Source: Streptomyces guryensis (GTDB taxonomy: Bacteria; Actinomycetota; Actinomycetes; Streptomycetales; Streptomycetaceae). Taken from it: 64,000 bases of DNA. Below are positions 44,121 to 53,106 of this stretch, piece by piece (positions within the stretch are counted from its first letter, which is position 1; every line of letters begins with the position of its first letter). The stretch lies in NCBI RefSeq assembly GCF_021261325.1, contig NZ_JAJSBI010000005.1:1-64000 (forward strand), given 5' to 3'. The notes under the pieces were generated by a model. That model was not told the DNA's origin. It saw nothing but the letters and a program-made list of their open reading frames with translations, and ran no database searches. Position numbers and translations under genes: made by a program.

Positions 44121-45087
44121 GTCACTGACGCGCGCGGTCCGCTGGGACACGGTCGTCGGCGCGCTCCTGGTCGTCCTGTTGCTGCTGTCGTTCAGTACGG
44201 TCGACGGGTTCGGCAACGCCCTCAACCTGTCGTTCCTGATCGGCAACACCCTGCCGATCGCCCTGATCGCCCTGCCCATGACGCTCCTCGTCGTCTCCGG
44301 CGAGATCGACCTGTCCGTCGCCTCGACGGCCGGCCTCTCGGGCGCCGTGATGGGCAAGCTGTGGAACGACGGCATGGCCATCGAGACGATCATCCCGCTC
44401 TGCCTGCTGCTGGGTGTGGTCTGCGGGCTGGTCAACGGGCTCCTCGTCACCCGGCTCGGGCTGCCCTCCCTCGCCGTCACCATCGGCACCCTCGCCGCTT
44501 ACCGGGGCATCGCACAGATCGTGCTCGGCTCCGACGCGGTGACCGATTTCCCCTCCCAGTACCTGGACTTCGCGGCCGGACGCATCGGGAACACCTTCAT
44601 CCCGCAGGCACTCCTGCCCTTCGTGGTACTGCTCGCCATCGCGGTGGTCGTCCTGCACGCCACCCCGTTCGGACGCTCGCTGTTCGCGATCGGTGCCAAC
44701 GAGGAGGCGGCGCGGTTCGCCGGCATCCGCGTCAGGCGGCACAAGCTGATCCTGTTCACGGTGACGGGGCTGATGGCCTCGCTCACCGGGATCTTCTGGG
44801 CCCTGCACTACGCCAGTGCGCGCTATGACAACGCGACCGGGCTTGAACTCTCCATCGTAGCCGCCGTGTTGCTCGGTGGCATCGACTTCGACGGGGGCAG
44901 GGGCACGCTCGGCGGCGCGATCGCGGGAGTTTTCCTGCTCGGCGCACTGCAGAACGTGATGAGCCTGCTCAATGTCTCGGCGCAGTCGCAGATCGTCGTC
45001 ACAGGCGTCCTGCTCGTCATCTCCGTGCTCGGCCCCCGGGTCGCACGCCAGATCTCCGTCGCGAGGGCCGCGCGCTCCGCGGGATAG
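44113..45087 (+). CDS. rhaQ: Rhamnose ABC importer permease 2
   Basis: 324 residues, second RbsC-type permease: LLVVSGEIDLSVASTAGLSG, LPSLAVTIGTLAAYRGIAQ, and the coupling loop AIGANEEAARFAGIRV. Overlapping start with rhaP. Having two distinct permease genes is the arrangement described for RhaSTPQ of Rhizobium. Confidence 0.9.
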   Translation: MPESLTRAVRWDTVVGALLVVLLLLSFSTVDGFGNALNLSFLIGNTLPIALIALPMTLLVVSGEIDLSVASTAGLSGAVMGKLWNDGMAIETIIPLCLLLGVVCGLVNGLLVTRLGLPSLAVTIGTLAAYRGIAQIVLGSDAVTDFPSQYLDFAAGRIGNTFIPQALLPFVVLLAIAVVVLHATPFGRSLFAIGANEEAARFAGIRVRRHKLILFTVTGLMASLTGIFWALHYASARYDNATGLELSIVAAVLLGGIDFDGGRGTLGGAIAGVFLLGALQNVMSLLNVSAQSQIVVTGVLLVISVLGPRVARQISVARAARSAG

Positions 45088-45099
45088 GCCGTTCGTCAG

Positions 45100-45167
45100 C
45101 TGCGGGCCCGTTGTGGCTGGTCGCGCCCACGCGGCGGAGCCGCACAAGGATCCCGCCCCGCGCCCCT
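45100..45167 (-). repeat. Dispersed Streptomyces intergenic repeat, copy B
   Basis: Reverse complement of the same element as at 40026-40094, with the shared core TGCGGCTCCGCCGCGTGGG and CGCGACC-GCCACA and AGGGGCGCGGGGC. It sits between rhaQ and rhaS, and the GCGGCTCCGCCGC hairpin could reduce read-through between permease and binding protein. Confidence 0.75.
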
Positions 45168-45208
45168 GTGGGGCGCGTCGTACTCACCCTTCGTTAAAAG
45201 GACCAGAT

Positions 45209-46288
45209 ATGCGCAAGTCATCCCTCCGCCGTGCCTGTGCGGCGCTCGCCGCCGGAACCTCCCTCGCCCTTGCCCTCACCGCATGCGGTGGCACCACCAA
45301 GAACAACTCCAAGAGCGACGACACGGCGGCCACCTCGACCGCCAAGGCCGACCCGAACGCCGCCGTCAAGAAGGACCTGACCGTCGGCTTCCTGCCCAAG
45401 CAGGTCAACAACCCCTACTTCACCTCCGCCGACAAGGGCGGCGAGAAGGCCCTCACCGAGCTGGGCAGCAAGTACAAGGAGGTCGGCCCCTCCAGCGCCA
45501 CCGACACCGCCGGCCAGGTCTCCTACGTCAACACGCTCACCCAGCAGCAGGTCAACGCGATGGCCGTCTCCGCGCAGGACCCGGGCGCCCTGTGCACCGC
45601 GCTCAAGCAGGCCATGAAGAACAACATCAAGGTCGTCACCTACGACTCCGACACCAAGCCCGACTGCCGCAACGCCTTCGTCTCGCAGGCCTCCGCCGAG
45701 GACCTGGGCCGTACCGAGGTGCAGCTGCTGGCCCAGCAGATCGGCTACAAGGGCGAGATCGCGATCCTGTCCGCCGCGCAGACCGCGACGAACCAGAACG
45801 TGTGGATCGACTTCATGAAGAAGGAGCTGGCGGACCCGAAGTACAAGAACATCAAGCTGGTCAAGGTCGCCTACGGCAACGACGACGCCCAGCAGTCCTT
45901 CCAGCAGACCCAGGGCCTGCTCCAGCAGTACCCGAACCTGAAGGGGATCATCTCCCCGACCACCGTCGGTATCAAGGCGGCCGCCCAGTACCTGTCCGGC
46001 TCCAAGTACAAGGGCAAGGTCAAGCTGACCGGTCTCGGCACCCCGAACGACATGCGCAAGTACGTCAAGAACGGCACCGTCGACGGCTTCGAGCTGTGGG
46101 ACCCGTCCAAGCTCGGTGACCTCGCCGCCCGTACCGCCGTCGCGCTGGCCTCCGGTCAGATCACCGGCAAGGAGGGCGAGACCTTCAAGGCCGGCTCCAC
46201 CACCTACACCATCGGCAAGGACGGCGTGATCACCCTCGGCAAGCCGACCGTGTTCAACGCCAAGAACATCGACCAGTTCAACTTCTGA
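45209..46288 (+). CDS. rhaS: Rhamnose ABC importer substrate-binding lipoprotein
   Basis: 359 residues. A type II signal peptide ends at the lipobox LTAC (Cys about residue 26), so the protein is anchored outside the membrane. The periplasmic-binding fold opens TVGFLPKQVNNPYFTSADKG, then VVTYDSDTKPDC and TGLGTPNDMRKYVKNG, as in RhaS-type rhamnose binders. ATG 45209 follows AAAGGA. It lies 121 bases after rhaQ, with a dispersed repeat between. It likely has higher expression than the channel genes. Confidence 0.92.
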   Translation: MRKSSLRRACAALAAGTSLALALTACGGTTKNNSKSDDTAATSTAKADPNAAVKKDLTVGFLPKQVNNPYFTSADKGGEKALTELGSKYKEVGPSSATDTAGQVSYVNTLTQQQVNAMAVSAQDPGALCTALKQAMKNNIKVVTYDSDTKPDCRNAFVSQASAEDLGRTEVQLLAQQIGYKGEIAILSAAQTATNQNVWIDFMKKELADPKYKNIKLVKVAYGNDDAQQSFQQTQGLLQQYPNLKGIISPTTVGIKAAAQYLSGSKYKGKVKLTGLGTPNDMRKYVKNGTVDGFELWDPSKLGDLAARTAVALASGQITGKEGETFKAGSTTYTIGKDGVITLGKPTVFNAKNIDQFNF

Positions 46289-46320
46289 TCCCCTTCCACC
46301 CCTGCGGGAGCTGGTACTTC

Positions 46321-46641
46321 ATGCAGCGCGTCTGTTTCCTCCTCAAGGTCCGCGAGGACCGGCTCGCCGAGTACCGCGAACGCCATGCCGCCGTGTGGCC
46401 GGAGATGCTCGAAGCGCTCTCCGCCACCGGCTGGCACAACTACTCACTCTTCCTGCGCGACGACGGCCTGCTGGTCGGCTATCTGGAGACCGAGGACTTC
46501 GGCGCCGCGATCGCCGGTATGGAAGCCACCGAGGTCAACGCTCGCTGGCAGGCCGAGATGGCGCCGTTCTTCGAGTCGCTGGACGGCGCCCGGCCCGACG
46601 AGGCCATGAAGCCGCTCACCGAAGTGTTCCACCTCGCCTGA
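46321..46641 (+). CDS. rhaU: L-rhamnose mutarotase
   Basis: 106 residues, one RhaM/RhaU domain. His22 in RERHAAVWPEM is the catalytic residue of the family; GWHNYSLFL and LVGYLETEDF follow. It interconverts alpha and beta anomers of L-rhamnose. It lies 32 bases after rhaS in the same direction. Its presence is the strongest evidence that the ABC system is for rhamnose. Confidence 0.95.
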   Translation: MQRVCFLLKVREDRLAEYRERHAAVWPEMLEALSATGWHNYSLFLRDDGLLVGYLETEDFGAAIAGMEATEVNARWQAEMAPFFESLDGARPDEAMKPLTEVFHLA

Positions 46642-46696
46642 CATCTCCCCGGCACACCTCCCCTCCCGCTCTCGCACGACAATGGAGTCCCCTGAG

Positions 46697-48121
46697 ATGA
46701 GACGACGCACCCTGCTGGCCGGCGCCATACTCAGCGCCGCGGCGGCCCCCGTCCTCGGTGCCGGCACCGCACGGGCCGCCGACCCGGGCCCCTCGGTCAC
46801 CAAGAAGGGCACCACCCAACTCGACGCGGCAGCCATCTTCTTCGTCTCCTACGACGGCCTGGTCAACAACAACTCGTTCCAGAAGAACGGCCTGCTGACG
46901 TACAAGGGCTACCAGTACGCCACCTGGTACACCTCGACCGGCAACGCCGTGGTCGGCCGCCGCGCGCTCGGCGGGAGCAGCTGGTCGACGGTGACGCTGT
47001 CCCACGTGCTCAAGACCAGCGACTCCCACAACGTCATCTCCATGGGCGTCTCCAAGGTCGACGGCCGACTGCACCTCAACATGGACTCCCACAGCGACGG
47101 CTACTTCTACGTGAAGTCCGTCGCCGGGCTGATGGACAACCCCGCCACCACGAGCTGGACGTCGTCGGTCTTCGGCTCGGTCCAGACGTCCATGGACGGC
47201 CTCGCCCTCACCTCCCAGTTCACCTACCCCCAGTTCGTCTCCACCCCCGAGGGCAAGCTGCAGCTCAGCTACCGGGTCGGCATCTCCGGCAACGGCCGCA
47301 ACGCCCTTGCCGAGTACGACGGTTCGACGTGGACGGCACTGGGGGAGTGGTCCAGCTCCACGGGCACGTACACCAGCTCGCACGGCTCCTCCACCGCCCG
47401 CAACATGTACCTGCACGGCATCGACTACGACGTCAACGGCCGGCTGCACTCCTTCTTCACCTGGCGCGAGCAGAACGCCGCCGTGATGTGCAACAGCGGC
47501 GGCATCACCAACCACGACACCGGTTACGTCTACTCGACCGACCGCGGCCGCACCTGGCGCAACGACGCGGGCACCCTCGTCGCGACGACCGGCAGCTCCG
47601 ACACGGTGGCCGTCACCGACGGCGGACTGGTCGTCGACTCGCTCAACCCCGACCACTCGCTGATGAACCAGGAGAGCCAGTTCACCGACTCCTCCGGGCT
47701 CCCGCACGCGATCATCAGCTACGTCCCCGGCCGTTTCGGGCAGTGCACCACCAACTACGTCAGCGACCGCACCGCCAACGGCCGCGCCTTCCACCTCCGC
47801 AAGAACTCCTCCGGCACCTGGCAGAAGACCGAGATCCCCGTCGCGCTCAACTCCAGCCAGCGCACCAAGCTGATCCTGGACAAGTACGACAACGCCTACG
47901 CGGTCTTCCCCTTCGGCCGGATCGCCGCCGCCTCGAAGTCCTCCGGATACACGGACTGGACCCTGCTGTACGACGGCAGTGACCTGAACGCCTTCGGCGA
48001 GGTCGTGATCGACGAGCTGCGGGTCAAGGCGGACAACGTCCTGTCATTCATGTACCAGGAGAAGTCGAGCGGCACGACGCCCTCGGCACTCCACGTCGTC
48101 GACTTCGCGCTGCCCGCGTGA
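46697..48121 (+). CDS. Secreted BNR-4 beta-propeller protein, candidate rhamnose-releasing lyase
   Basis: 474 residues. A Tat-type signal starts MRRRTLLAGAILSAAAAP. The mature part has the BNR_4 family pattern: SDSHNVISMGVSKVDGRLH, NMDSHSDGYFYVKS, YDVNGRLHSFFTWRE and GYVYSTDRGRTWRND. BNR_4 proteins include ulvan lyases (PL24/PL25) and, in PL42, an L-rhamnose-alpha-1,4-glucuronate lyase acting on gum arabic. Placement between rhaU and the LacI gene makes a rhamnose-releasing lyase attractive, but this is inference. ATG 46697 has GGAG at 9 bases; ATG 46682 lacks one. Confidence 0.75.
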   Translation: MRRRTLLAGAILSAAAAPVLGAGTARAADPGPSVTKKGTTQLDAAAIFFVSYDGLVNNNSFQKNGLLTYKGYQYATWYTSTGNAVVGRRALGGSSWSTVTLSHVLKTSDSHNVISMGVSKVDGRLHLNMDSHSDGYFYVKSVAGLMDNPATTSWTSSVFGSVQTSMDGLALTSQFTYPQFVSTPEGKLQLSYRVGISGNGRNALAEYDGSTWTALGEWSSSTGTYTSSHGSSTARNMYLHGIDYDVNGRLHSFFTWREQNAAVMCNSGGITNHDTGYVYSTDRGRTWRNDAGTLVATTGSSDTVAVTDGGLVVDSLNPDHSLMNQESQFTDSSGLPHAIISYVPGRFGQCTTNYVSDRTANGRAFHLRKNSSGTWQKTEIPVALNSSQRTKLILDKYDNAYAVFPFGRIAAASKSSGYTDWTLLYDGSDLNAFGEVVIDELRVKADNVLSFMYQEKSSGTTPSALHVVDFALPA

Positions 48122-48200
48122 CCGGGCACGATGCGCCGAACGATGACGGTAATGTGAAGGCCTTCCGGCCGAATCACGTCCCCCTGGAGGTCCCTGCCCG

Positions 48201-49226
48201 ATGAGCCAGTCGGTGGGTATCAAGGACGTCGCCCGCGCCGCCGGAGTCTCCGTCGGCACGGTGTCGAACGTGATCAACCGGCCCGACACGGTCGCCACGG
48301 AGACCCGTGCACGGGTGCAGTCCGCGATAGACCGGCTCGGCTACGTCCGCAGCGAGTCGGCGCGCCAGCTGCGCGCGGGCCGCAGCCGGATCATGGGGCT
48401 GCTCGTGCTGGACATGGGCAACCCGTTCTTCGTCGATGTCGCGCGCGGTGCCGAGCGCGCCGCGCGCGACGCCGGCCTCGGCGTCATGGTCTGCAACAGC
48501 GCCCAGAGCGCGGGCGAGGAGGCCGAGTACCTCTCCCTCTTCGCCGAGCAGCGGGTCCGGGGCGTGCTCCTGACGCCCGCCGACGCGACCGGCCGGAACA
48601 TCGAGACGTTCCGGCGGCACAACATCCCGTTCGTCCTCGTCGACCGGGTCGCCGAGGGCACCACCGAGTGCTCCGTCTCCGTCGACGACGTGGCGGGCGG
48701 CGCCCTGGCCGTGCGTCACCTCGTCGACGCCGGGCACCGCACCATCGCGTACGTCAGTGGTCCGCCCGGCCTCAACCAGGTCCGCGACCGTCGCACGGGC
48801 GCCCTGAACGCCCTCGCCGAGGCCGGCCTCGGACCGGAGTGCCTGCGCGAACTGCCCACCGAACGGCTCGACGTGGCGGCCGGCCGGGACGCCGGCGCCC
48901 GCCTCCTCGGCCTCGCCGACCGCCCCACCGCCGTCTTCTGCGCCAACGACCTGCTGGCCCTCGGCGTTCTGCAGGCGATGTACGCGGCCGGCATAACGGT
49001 CCCCGACGACCTCGCCATCGTCGGCTACGACGACATCGAGTTCGCCGCCGCGGCGGCCGTCCCGCTCACCTCGGTACGCCAGCCCGCCGTCACGATGGGC
49101 GCCCTCGCCGCCGAGCTGCTGCTGGAGGAGACAGAGGCGGAAAACGGGACGAAGCGACACGAACACCGGCGTGTCGTACTCCAGCCGGAGCTGGTCGTAC
49201 GACGGTCCAGCCTCTCCGCCCGCTGA
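48201..49226 (+). CDS. rhaR: LacI-family transcriptional repressor, probable rhamnose regulator
   Basis: 341 residues. The LacI HTH with hinge lies at residues 1-60 (VGIKDVARAAGVSVGTVSNV, then YVRSESARQLRAGRSR), followed by a periplasmic-binding-like effector domain. ATG 48201 follows GGAGG. It ends the rhamnose ABC/rhaU block. The four CGTTTCA-type palindromes at the rha promoters have LacI-type symmetry, and this is the only LacI gene in the window, so it is the best candidate to bind them. The effector (rhamnose, rhamnulose or a phosphate) is unknown. Confidence 0.88.
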   Translation: MSQSVGIKDVARAAGVSVGTVSNVINRPDTVATETRARVQSAIDRLGYVRSESARQLRAGRSRIMGLLVLDMGNPFFVDVARGAERAARDAGLGVMVCNSAQSAGEEAEYLSLFAEQRVRGVLLTPADATGRNIETFRRHNIPFVLVDRVAEGTTECSVSVDDVAGGALAVRHLVDAGHRTIAYVSGPPGLNQVRDRRTGALNALAEAGLGPECLRELPTERLDVAAGRDAGARLLGLADRPTAVFCANDLLALGVLQAMYAAGITVPDDLAIVGYDDIEFAAAAAVPLTSVRQPAVTMGALAAELLLEETEAENGTKRHEHRRVVLQPELVVRRSSLSAR

Positions 49227-49327
49227 CCGCCGGGTCAGTAAGTTTTCATGATCCCAGGGGTCCGCTGCCGGACGAACCTGTGGTGAAGTGGGACGCGGCC
49301 CGAAACCCGTCCGTCCCTGGAGGCCTG

Positions 49328-50629
49328 TTGACCGCCACGTACCGCCAGCCCGGAGTCGTCCTCACCGACCACCACTTCACCGTGCCCCTCGACCACGACG
49401 ACCCGGCGGGGGAGACGATCGAGCTGTACGCCCGTGAGGTGGTCGCGAGCGACAAGACGCGGGCGGACCTGCCCTGGCTGGTCTACCTCCAGGGCGGCCC
49501 CGGCTTCGGCGCCAACCGTTTCGTGGGCAGGCAGTCCTGGCTGGGCCGTGCGCTCAAGGAGTACCGCGTGCTCCTCCTCGACCAGCGCGGCACCGGCCAC
49601 TCCACGCCCGCCAACCGCCAGACCCTCCCGCTGCGCGGCGGCCCCGCCGAGCAGGCCGACTACCTGGCGCACTTCCGGGCCGACGCGATCGTCCGCGACT
49701 GCGAGGCGATCCGCACCCAGGTCACCGGCGGCGCCCGCTGGACGGTCCTCGGCCAGAGCTTCGGCGGCTTCTGCACGGTGAACTACCTCTCCGCCGCCCC
49801 CGAAGGGCTGACGGCGGCCGTGATCGCCGGCGGCCTGCCCTCCCTCGACGCGCACGCCGACGACGTCTACCGCGCCGCCTACCCCCGCATCGAACGCAAG
49901 GTCGCCGCCCACTACGCCCGCTATCCGCAGGACGTCGAACGCGCCCGCCGCATCGCCGACCACCTCCTCACCCACGAGGTGACTCTCCCGAACGGCTACC
50001 GCCTCATCGCCGAGGCCTTCCAGTCCCTCGGCATCGTCCTCGGCGGCAGCGAGGGCAGCCACCGTCTGCACCACCTCCTGGAACACGCCTTCGTCCGCAC
50101 CCCGCAGGGCACGGCCCTCTCCGACGCGTTCCAGGAGGAGGTCCAGGGCCTCCTCTCGTACGCGAGCCACCCCCTCTATGCCCTCGTCCACGAGGCGATC
50201 TACGGCCAGGACGCGCGCCCGACCGCCTGGTCCGCCGAACGCGTCCGCGCGGAGTTCCCCCAGTTCGACGCGGCGAAGACGCTCGCGGGCGACGGCCCGC
50301 TCCTGTTCACCGGCGAGTCGGTCCACCCCTGGATGTTCGACTGCGACCCGGCGCTGCGCCCCCTGCGCGAAACCGCCGGCCTCCTCGCCGCCCGCACCGA
50401 CTGGCCGCCCCTCTACGACCCCGCGCGCCTCGCCGCCAACGAGATCCCGGTGGCGGCGGCCGTCTACCACGACGACATGTACGTCGACACGGCCCACGCT
50501 CTGGAGACGGCGCGCACGATCCGCGGCCTCAGGACCTGGGTGACCGACGAGTTCGAGCACGACGGAGTACGGGCCGGCGGGCCGCGGGTGCTGGACCGGC
50601 TGCTGGCTCTGACGCGTGACGAGGCGTGA
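49328..50629 (+). CDS. Alpha/beta hydrolase, proline iminopeptidase-like (peptidase S33)
   Basis: 433 residues. The oxyanion motif LQGGPGFGANR and LLDQRGTGHS identify the S33 family, with the nucleophile Ser in VLGQSFGGFCT; an Asp and a C-terminal His (DEFEHDGV) complete the triad. Such enzymes remove N-terminal proline or act on other amides. The start is uncertain: TTG 49328 has GGAGG at 4 bases; GTG codons just upstream are alternatives. The gene is separate from the LacI gene, 101 bases away. Confidence 0.85.
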   Translation: MTATYRQPGVVLTDHHFTVPLDHDDPAGETIELYAREVVASDKTRADLPWLVYLQGGPGFGANRFVGRQSWLGRALKEYRVLLLDQRGTGHSTPANRQTLPLRGGPAEQADYLAHFRADAIVRDCEAIRTQVTGGARWTVLGQSFGGFCTVNYLSAAPEGLTAAVIAGGLPSLDAHADDVYRAAYPRIERKVAAHYARYPQDVERARRIADHLLTHEVTLPNGYRLIAEAFQSLGIVLGGSEGSHRLHHLLEHAFVRTPQGTALSDAFQEEVQGLLSYASHPLYALVHEAIYGQDARPTAWSAERVRAEFPQFDAAKTLAGDGPLLFTGESVHPWMFDCDPALRPLRETAGLLAARTDWPPLYDPARLAANEIPVAAAVYHDDMYVDTAHALETARTIRGLRTWVTDEFEHDGVRAGGPRVLDRLLALTRDEA

Positions 50630-50673
50630 GAGTCACCGGGAGTGATGTCGGTGTCACGCACTAGTCTTCGACC

Positions 50674-51417
50674 ATGACCGAGCCGAAGATCACCGAGTTG
50701 CGGCCCATGCCTGCCGACTGGCAGCGCGCTCTCGCCGTCGTCGCGCACCCGGACGACCTCGAGTACGGGTGCTCGGCGGCCATCGCCACCTGGACCGACG
50801 AGGGCCGCGAGGTCGGCTACCTGCTGGCCAGCCGCGGCGAGGCGGGCATCGACACACTGGAGCCCGCGAAGTGCGGTCCGCTGCGCGAGCGGGAGCAGCG
50901 GGCGAGCGCGGCCGTGGTGGGGGTGACGCAGGTGGAGTTCCTCGACCACGAGGACGGCGTCATCGAGTACGGCACCGCCCTGCGCCGCGACATCGCCGCC
51001 GCGATCCGACGCCAGCGGCCCGAGCTGGTCATCACCCTCAACCACCGCGACACCTGGGGCGGCATCGCCTGGAACACCCCGGACCATGTGGCGGTGGGGC
51101 GCGCCACGCTCGACGCGGCGGGCGACGCCGGCAACCGGTGGATCTTCCCGGAACTCATCGAGCAGGGCCTGGAGCCCTGGAACGGCGTCCGCTGGGTCGC
51201 CATCGCCGGCTCCGCCTCGCCGACGCACGCGGCGGACGCCTCGGCCGGACTGGAGCGCGCGGTGCGCTCGCTGCTCGAACACCGCACCTACATCGAGGCG
51301 TTGACCGACGAGGACCCGGAGACGTACGCCCGTGGATTCCTGACCGCGCACGCCGAGCGGACGGCGGAGCGGTTCGGGGGCCGGCCGGCCGTGGCTTTCG
51401 AGGTCTTCAGCCGATAG
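50674..51417 (+). CDS. PIG-L/LmbE-family zinc deacetylase
   Basis: 247 residues. The zinc motif AVVAHPDDLEYG (His-Pro-Asp-Asp) lies near residue 24, and a second His in NTPDHVAVGR completes the site, with NHRDTWGG between. The family deacetylates GlcNAc-containing compounds such as mycothiol precursors or natural products. ATG 50674 has no Shine-Dalgarno; TAGTCT 7 bases upstream suggests a leaderless transcript. Confidence 0.9.
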   Translation: MTEPKITELRPMPADWQRALAVVAHPDDLEYGCSAAIATWTDEGREVGYLLASRGEAGIDTLEPAKCGPLREREQRASAAVVGVTQVEFLDHEDGVIEYGTALRRDIAAAIRRQRPELVITLNHRDTWGGIAWNTPDHVAVGRATLDAAGDAGNRWIFPELIEQGLEPWNGVRWVAIAGSASPTHAADASAGLERAVRSLLEHRTYIEALTDEDPETYARGFLTAHAERTAERFGGRPAVAFEVFSR

Positions 51418-51460
51418 ACGACTGCCGGCGGCGCCCTCCGGCAGCAGGCACGGGGAACAG

Positions 51461-52375
51461 ATGGGGGAGTACATGGGGGAACGCATGAACGGCACGGACG
51501 TCCTGGCCGAGCGCTTCGAAGAGCACCGGGGGCATCTCAAAGCATTGGCCTACCGCATGCTCGGCTCGCTCGCCGAGGCGGAGGACGCGGTCCAGGAGAC
51601 CTGGCTGAAGCTCAGCCGCTCCGACGCGGACGCCATCGAGAACCTCGGCGGCTGGCTGACCACCGTGGCCGGACGGGTCTGTCTCGACATGCTCCGCTCC
51701 CGGAGCTCGCGTCGCGAGGATCCCATCGATGAGACGTTCGTGCCCGACCCCGTGATCAGGCCCCTGTCGCAGATCGACCCCGAGCAGGAGGTGCTCCACG
51801 CCGACTCCGTGGGGCTGGCACTGCTGGTGGTCCTGGAGACCCTGGAACCCGCCGAACGGCTGGCGTTCGTGCTGCACGACATGTTCGCCGTGCCGTTCGA
51901 CGACATCGCGCCCGTCGTGGAGCGCAGTTCGGCGGCGACCCGGCAGCTGGCCAGCCGGGCCCGGCGCCGGGTGCGGGGCGCCACGCCGTCCTCGGAACCC
52001 GACCTCGGCAGACAGCGGCAGGTCGTCGACGCCTTCATGGCGGCCGCCCGCGCAGGTGACTTCGAGGCGCTCGTCGCGGTCCTGCACCCCGACGTGGTGC
52101 TGCGGGCCGACTCCGGTGCGCTGGTCGGGGGTGCCGCCGCCTCCAAGCTGGTGCGTGGCGCCAGGCCGGTGGCCGAACAGGCGATGCTGTTCCGGCAGTT
52201 CGCGCAGTTCGCCCAAGTGGTGCTGGTCAACGGGGAGGTCGGTGTCGTCAACGTCTTCGAGGGGCAGCTGCAGTCGGCCATGGGCGTCACCGTCGTCGAC
52301 GGCAGGATCGTCGCCCTGCACATCCTGGCCGACCCGTACCGGCTCGCCCGCCTCGACCCCGGCGCACTCGACTGA
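51461..52375 (+). CDS. sigJ: ECF41-type RNA polymerase sigma factor (SigJ-like) with SnoaL-like C-terminus
   Basis: 304 residues. Region 2 is HLKALAYRMLGSLAEAEDAV, region 4 is LVVLETLEPAERLAFVLHDM, and a SnoaL/NTF2-like domain follows from about 190 (VVDAFMAAARAGDFEALVAV). The C-terminal extension is the mark of the ECF41 group, which it regulates without a classical anti-sigma factor. No adjacent carboxymuconolactone decarboxylase, the usual partner, is seen. Three in-frame starts exist (51461, 51473, 51485); the last has GGGGGA directly upstream. Confidence 0.88.
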   Translation: MGEYMGERMNGTDVLAERFEEHRGHLKALAYRMLGSLAEAEDAVQETWLKLSRSDADAIENLGGWLTTVAGRVCLDMLRSRSSRREDPIDETFVPDPVIRPLSQIDPEQEVLHADSVGLALLVVLETLEPAERLAFVLHDMFAVPFDDIAPVVERSSAATRQLASRARRRVRGATPSSEPDLGRQRQVVDAFMAAARAGDFEALVAVLHPDVVLRADSGALVGGAAASKLVRGARPVAEQAMLFRQFAQFAQVVLVNGEVGVVNVFEGQLQSAMGVTVVDGRIVALHILADPYRLARLDPGALD

Positions 52376-52377
52376 GG

Positions 52378-52578
52378 TCAGGCGGCCACGGCCAGCGGAT
52401 TCAGGGTGCGGTGCGGGTCCACTACCCGCCCGTCCGGCAGGATTTCACCGGTGTCGTCGAACACGATCGTCCCGTTGCACAGCAGGCTCCAGCCCTGTTC
52501 GGGATGGGCCGACACGATCACGGCGCTGTGGTGCTCGGGGCTGTCCGCGGTGGGGCACGATGGCCGGTGACTGCACAT
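52378..52578 (-). CDS. DUF5999 small protein
   Basis: 66 residues: MCSHRPSCPTADSPEHHSAV, then PEQGWSLLCNGTIVFDDTGE and LPDGRVVDPHR. This small family is widespread in Streptomyces, with the Cys pair near the N-terminus conserved. ATG 52578 follows GAGGAG at 7 bases. Convergent with the sigma factor, 2 bases away. Function unknown. Confidence 0.88.
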   Translation of the reverse strand: MCSHRPSCPTADSPEHHSAVIVSAHPEQGWSLLCNGTIVFDDTGEILPDGRVVDPHRTLNPLAVAA

Positions 52579-53106
52579 GATCTCGCTCCTCGATCCGTCT
52601 GGCTCCCGCCTGAAATGGGCTCGTATCCGTGATAGCCGAGCTTGTTTTCCGTTGAATGAGGAGACCCCCACAGCGCCGGGAAGTCATCGGTGAGGTTCGG
52701 TTCCCGAGGCTGCTTTCGACGGGGTCCGCGGCTGCGCCTCTGTCAGACCCGCGTGGGAGCGTGGGACATGGACGAGCGGGCGCGTCGAGGCGAAGGGGAC
52801 CGCGTCATGACCGCCGCTCACCGGAGCCGTTCTCTGCGAGCGCGATCGTCCTGCGCGAGTGCGGTGTGTCCAAACGATCCCCCGCAGCGGCCGGGGCCGA
52901 CCCGATGTCCGCCCACGACACGCCGTGCATCCGGCGGTGTTCCACGCGGTCGTCGGTCAAGTCGCCGGTCAAGTCGGCGGTCGACGACTGGAGTTGACCG
53001 GATATGGTGGCGGCCGTCAGCAGCGCCGGCCAATAGGGCTGTTCCTGGTCACCGGGGCGCAGGGTTGTCAAAGGCCACACACCTCATGGGAGCTGAGGAG
53101 AGACCA
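52579..53106. other. Intergenic region with a decayed HTH-like open frame and short direct repeats
   Basis: About 530 bases with no solid gene. On the minus strand, 52805-53080 remains open and contains HGVSWADIG, which recalls the start of a helix-turn-helix in small actinomycete regulators, but what follows does not match. GTCAAGTCG occurs twice (about 52957 and 52969) inside a longer imperfect repeat of GGTCAAGTCG(C/G)CGGTC. I see no other structure. Confidence 0.35.

Noticed and set aside
42351..44489. 712-codon minus-strand frame opposite the ABC importer genes
   Set aside because: Antisense of rhaT and rhaP, both of which have full catalytic and membrane motifs.
52805..53080. Minus-strand frame with HGVSWADIG, like a small HTH protein
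   Set aside because: Similarity is limited to about nine residues and the frame has no ribosome site; kept only as a remark in the intergenic entry.
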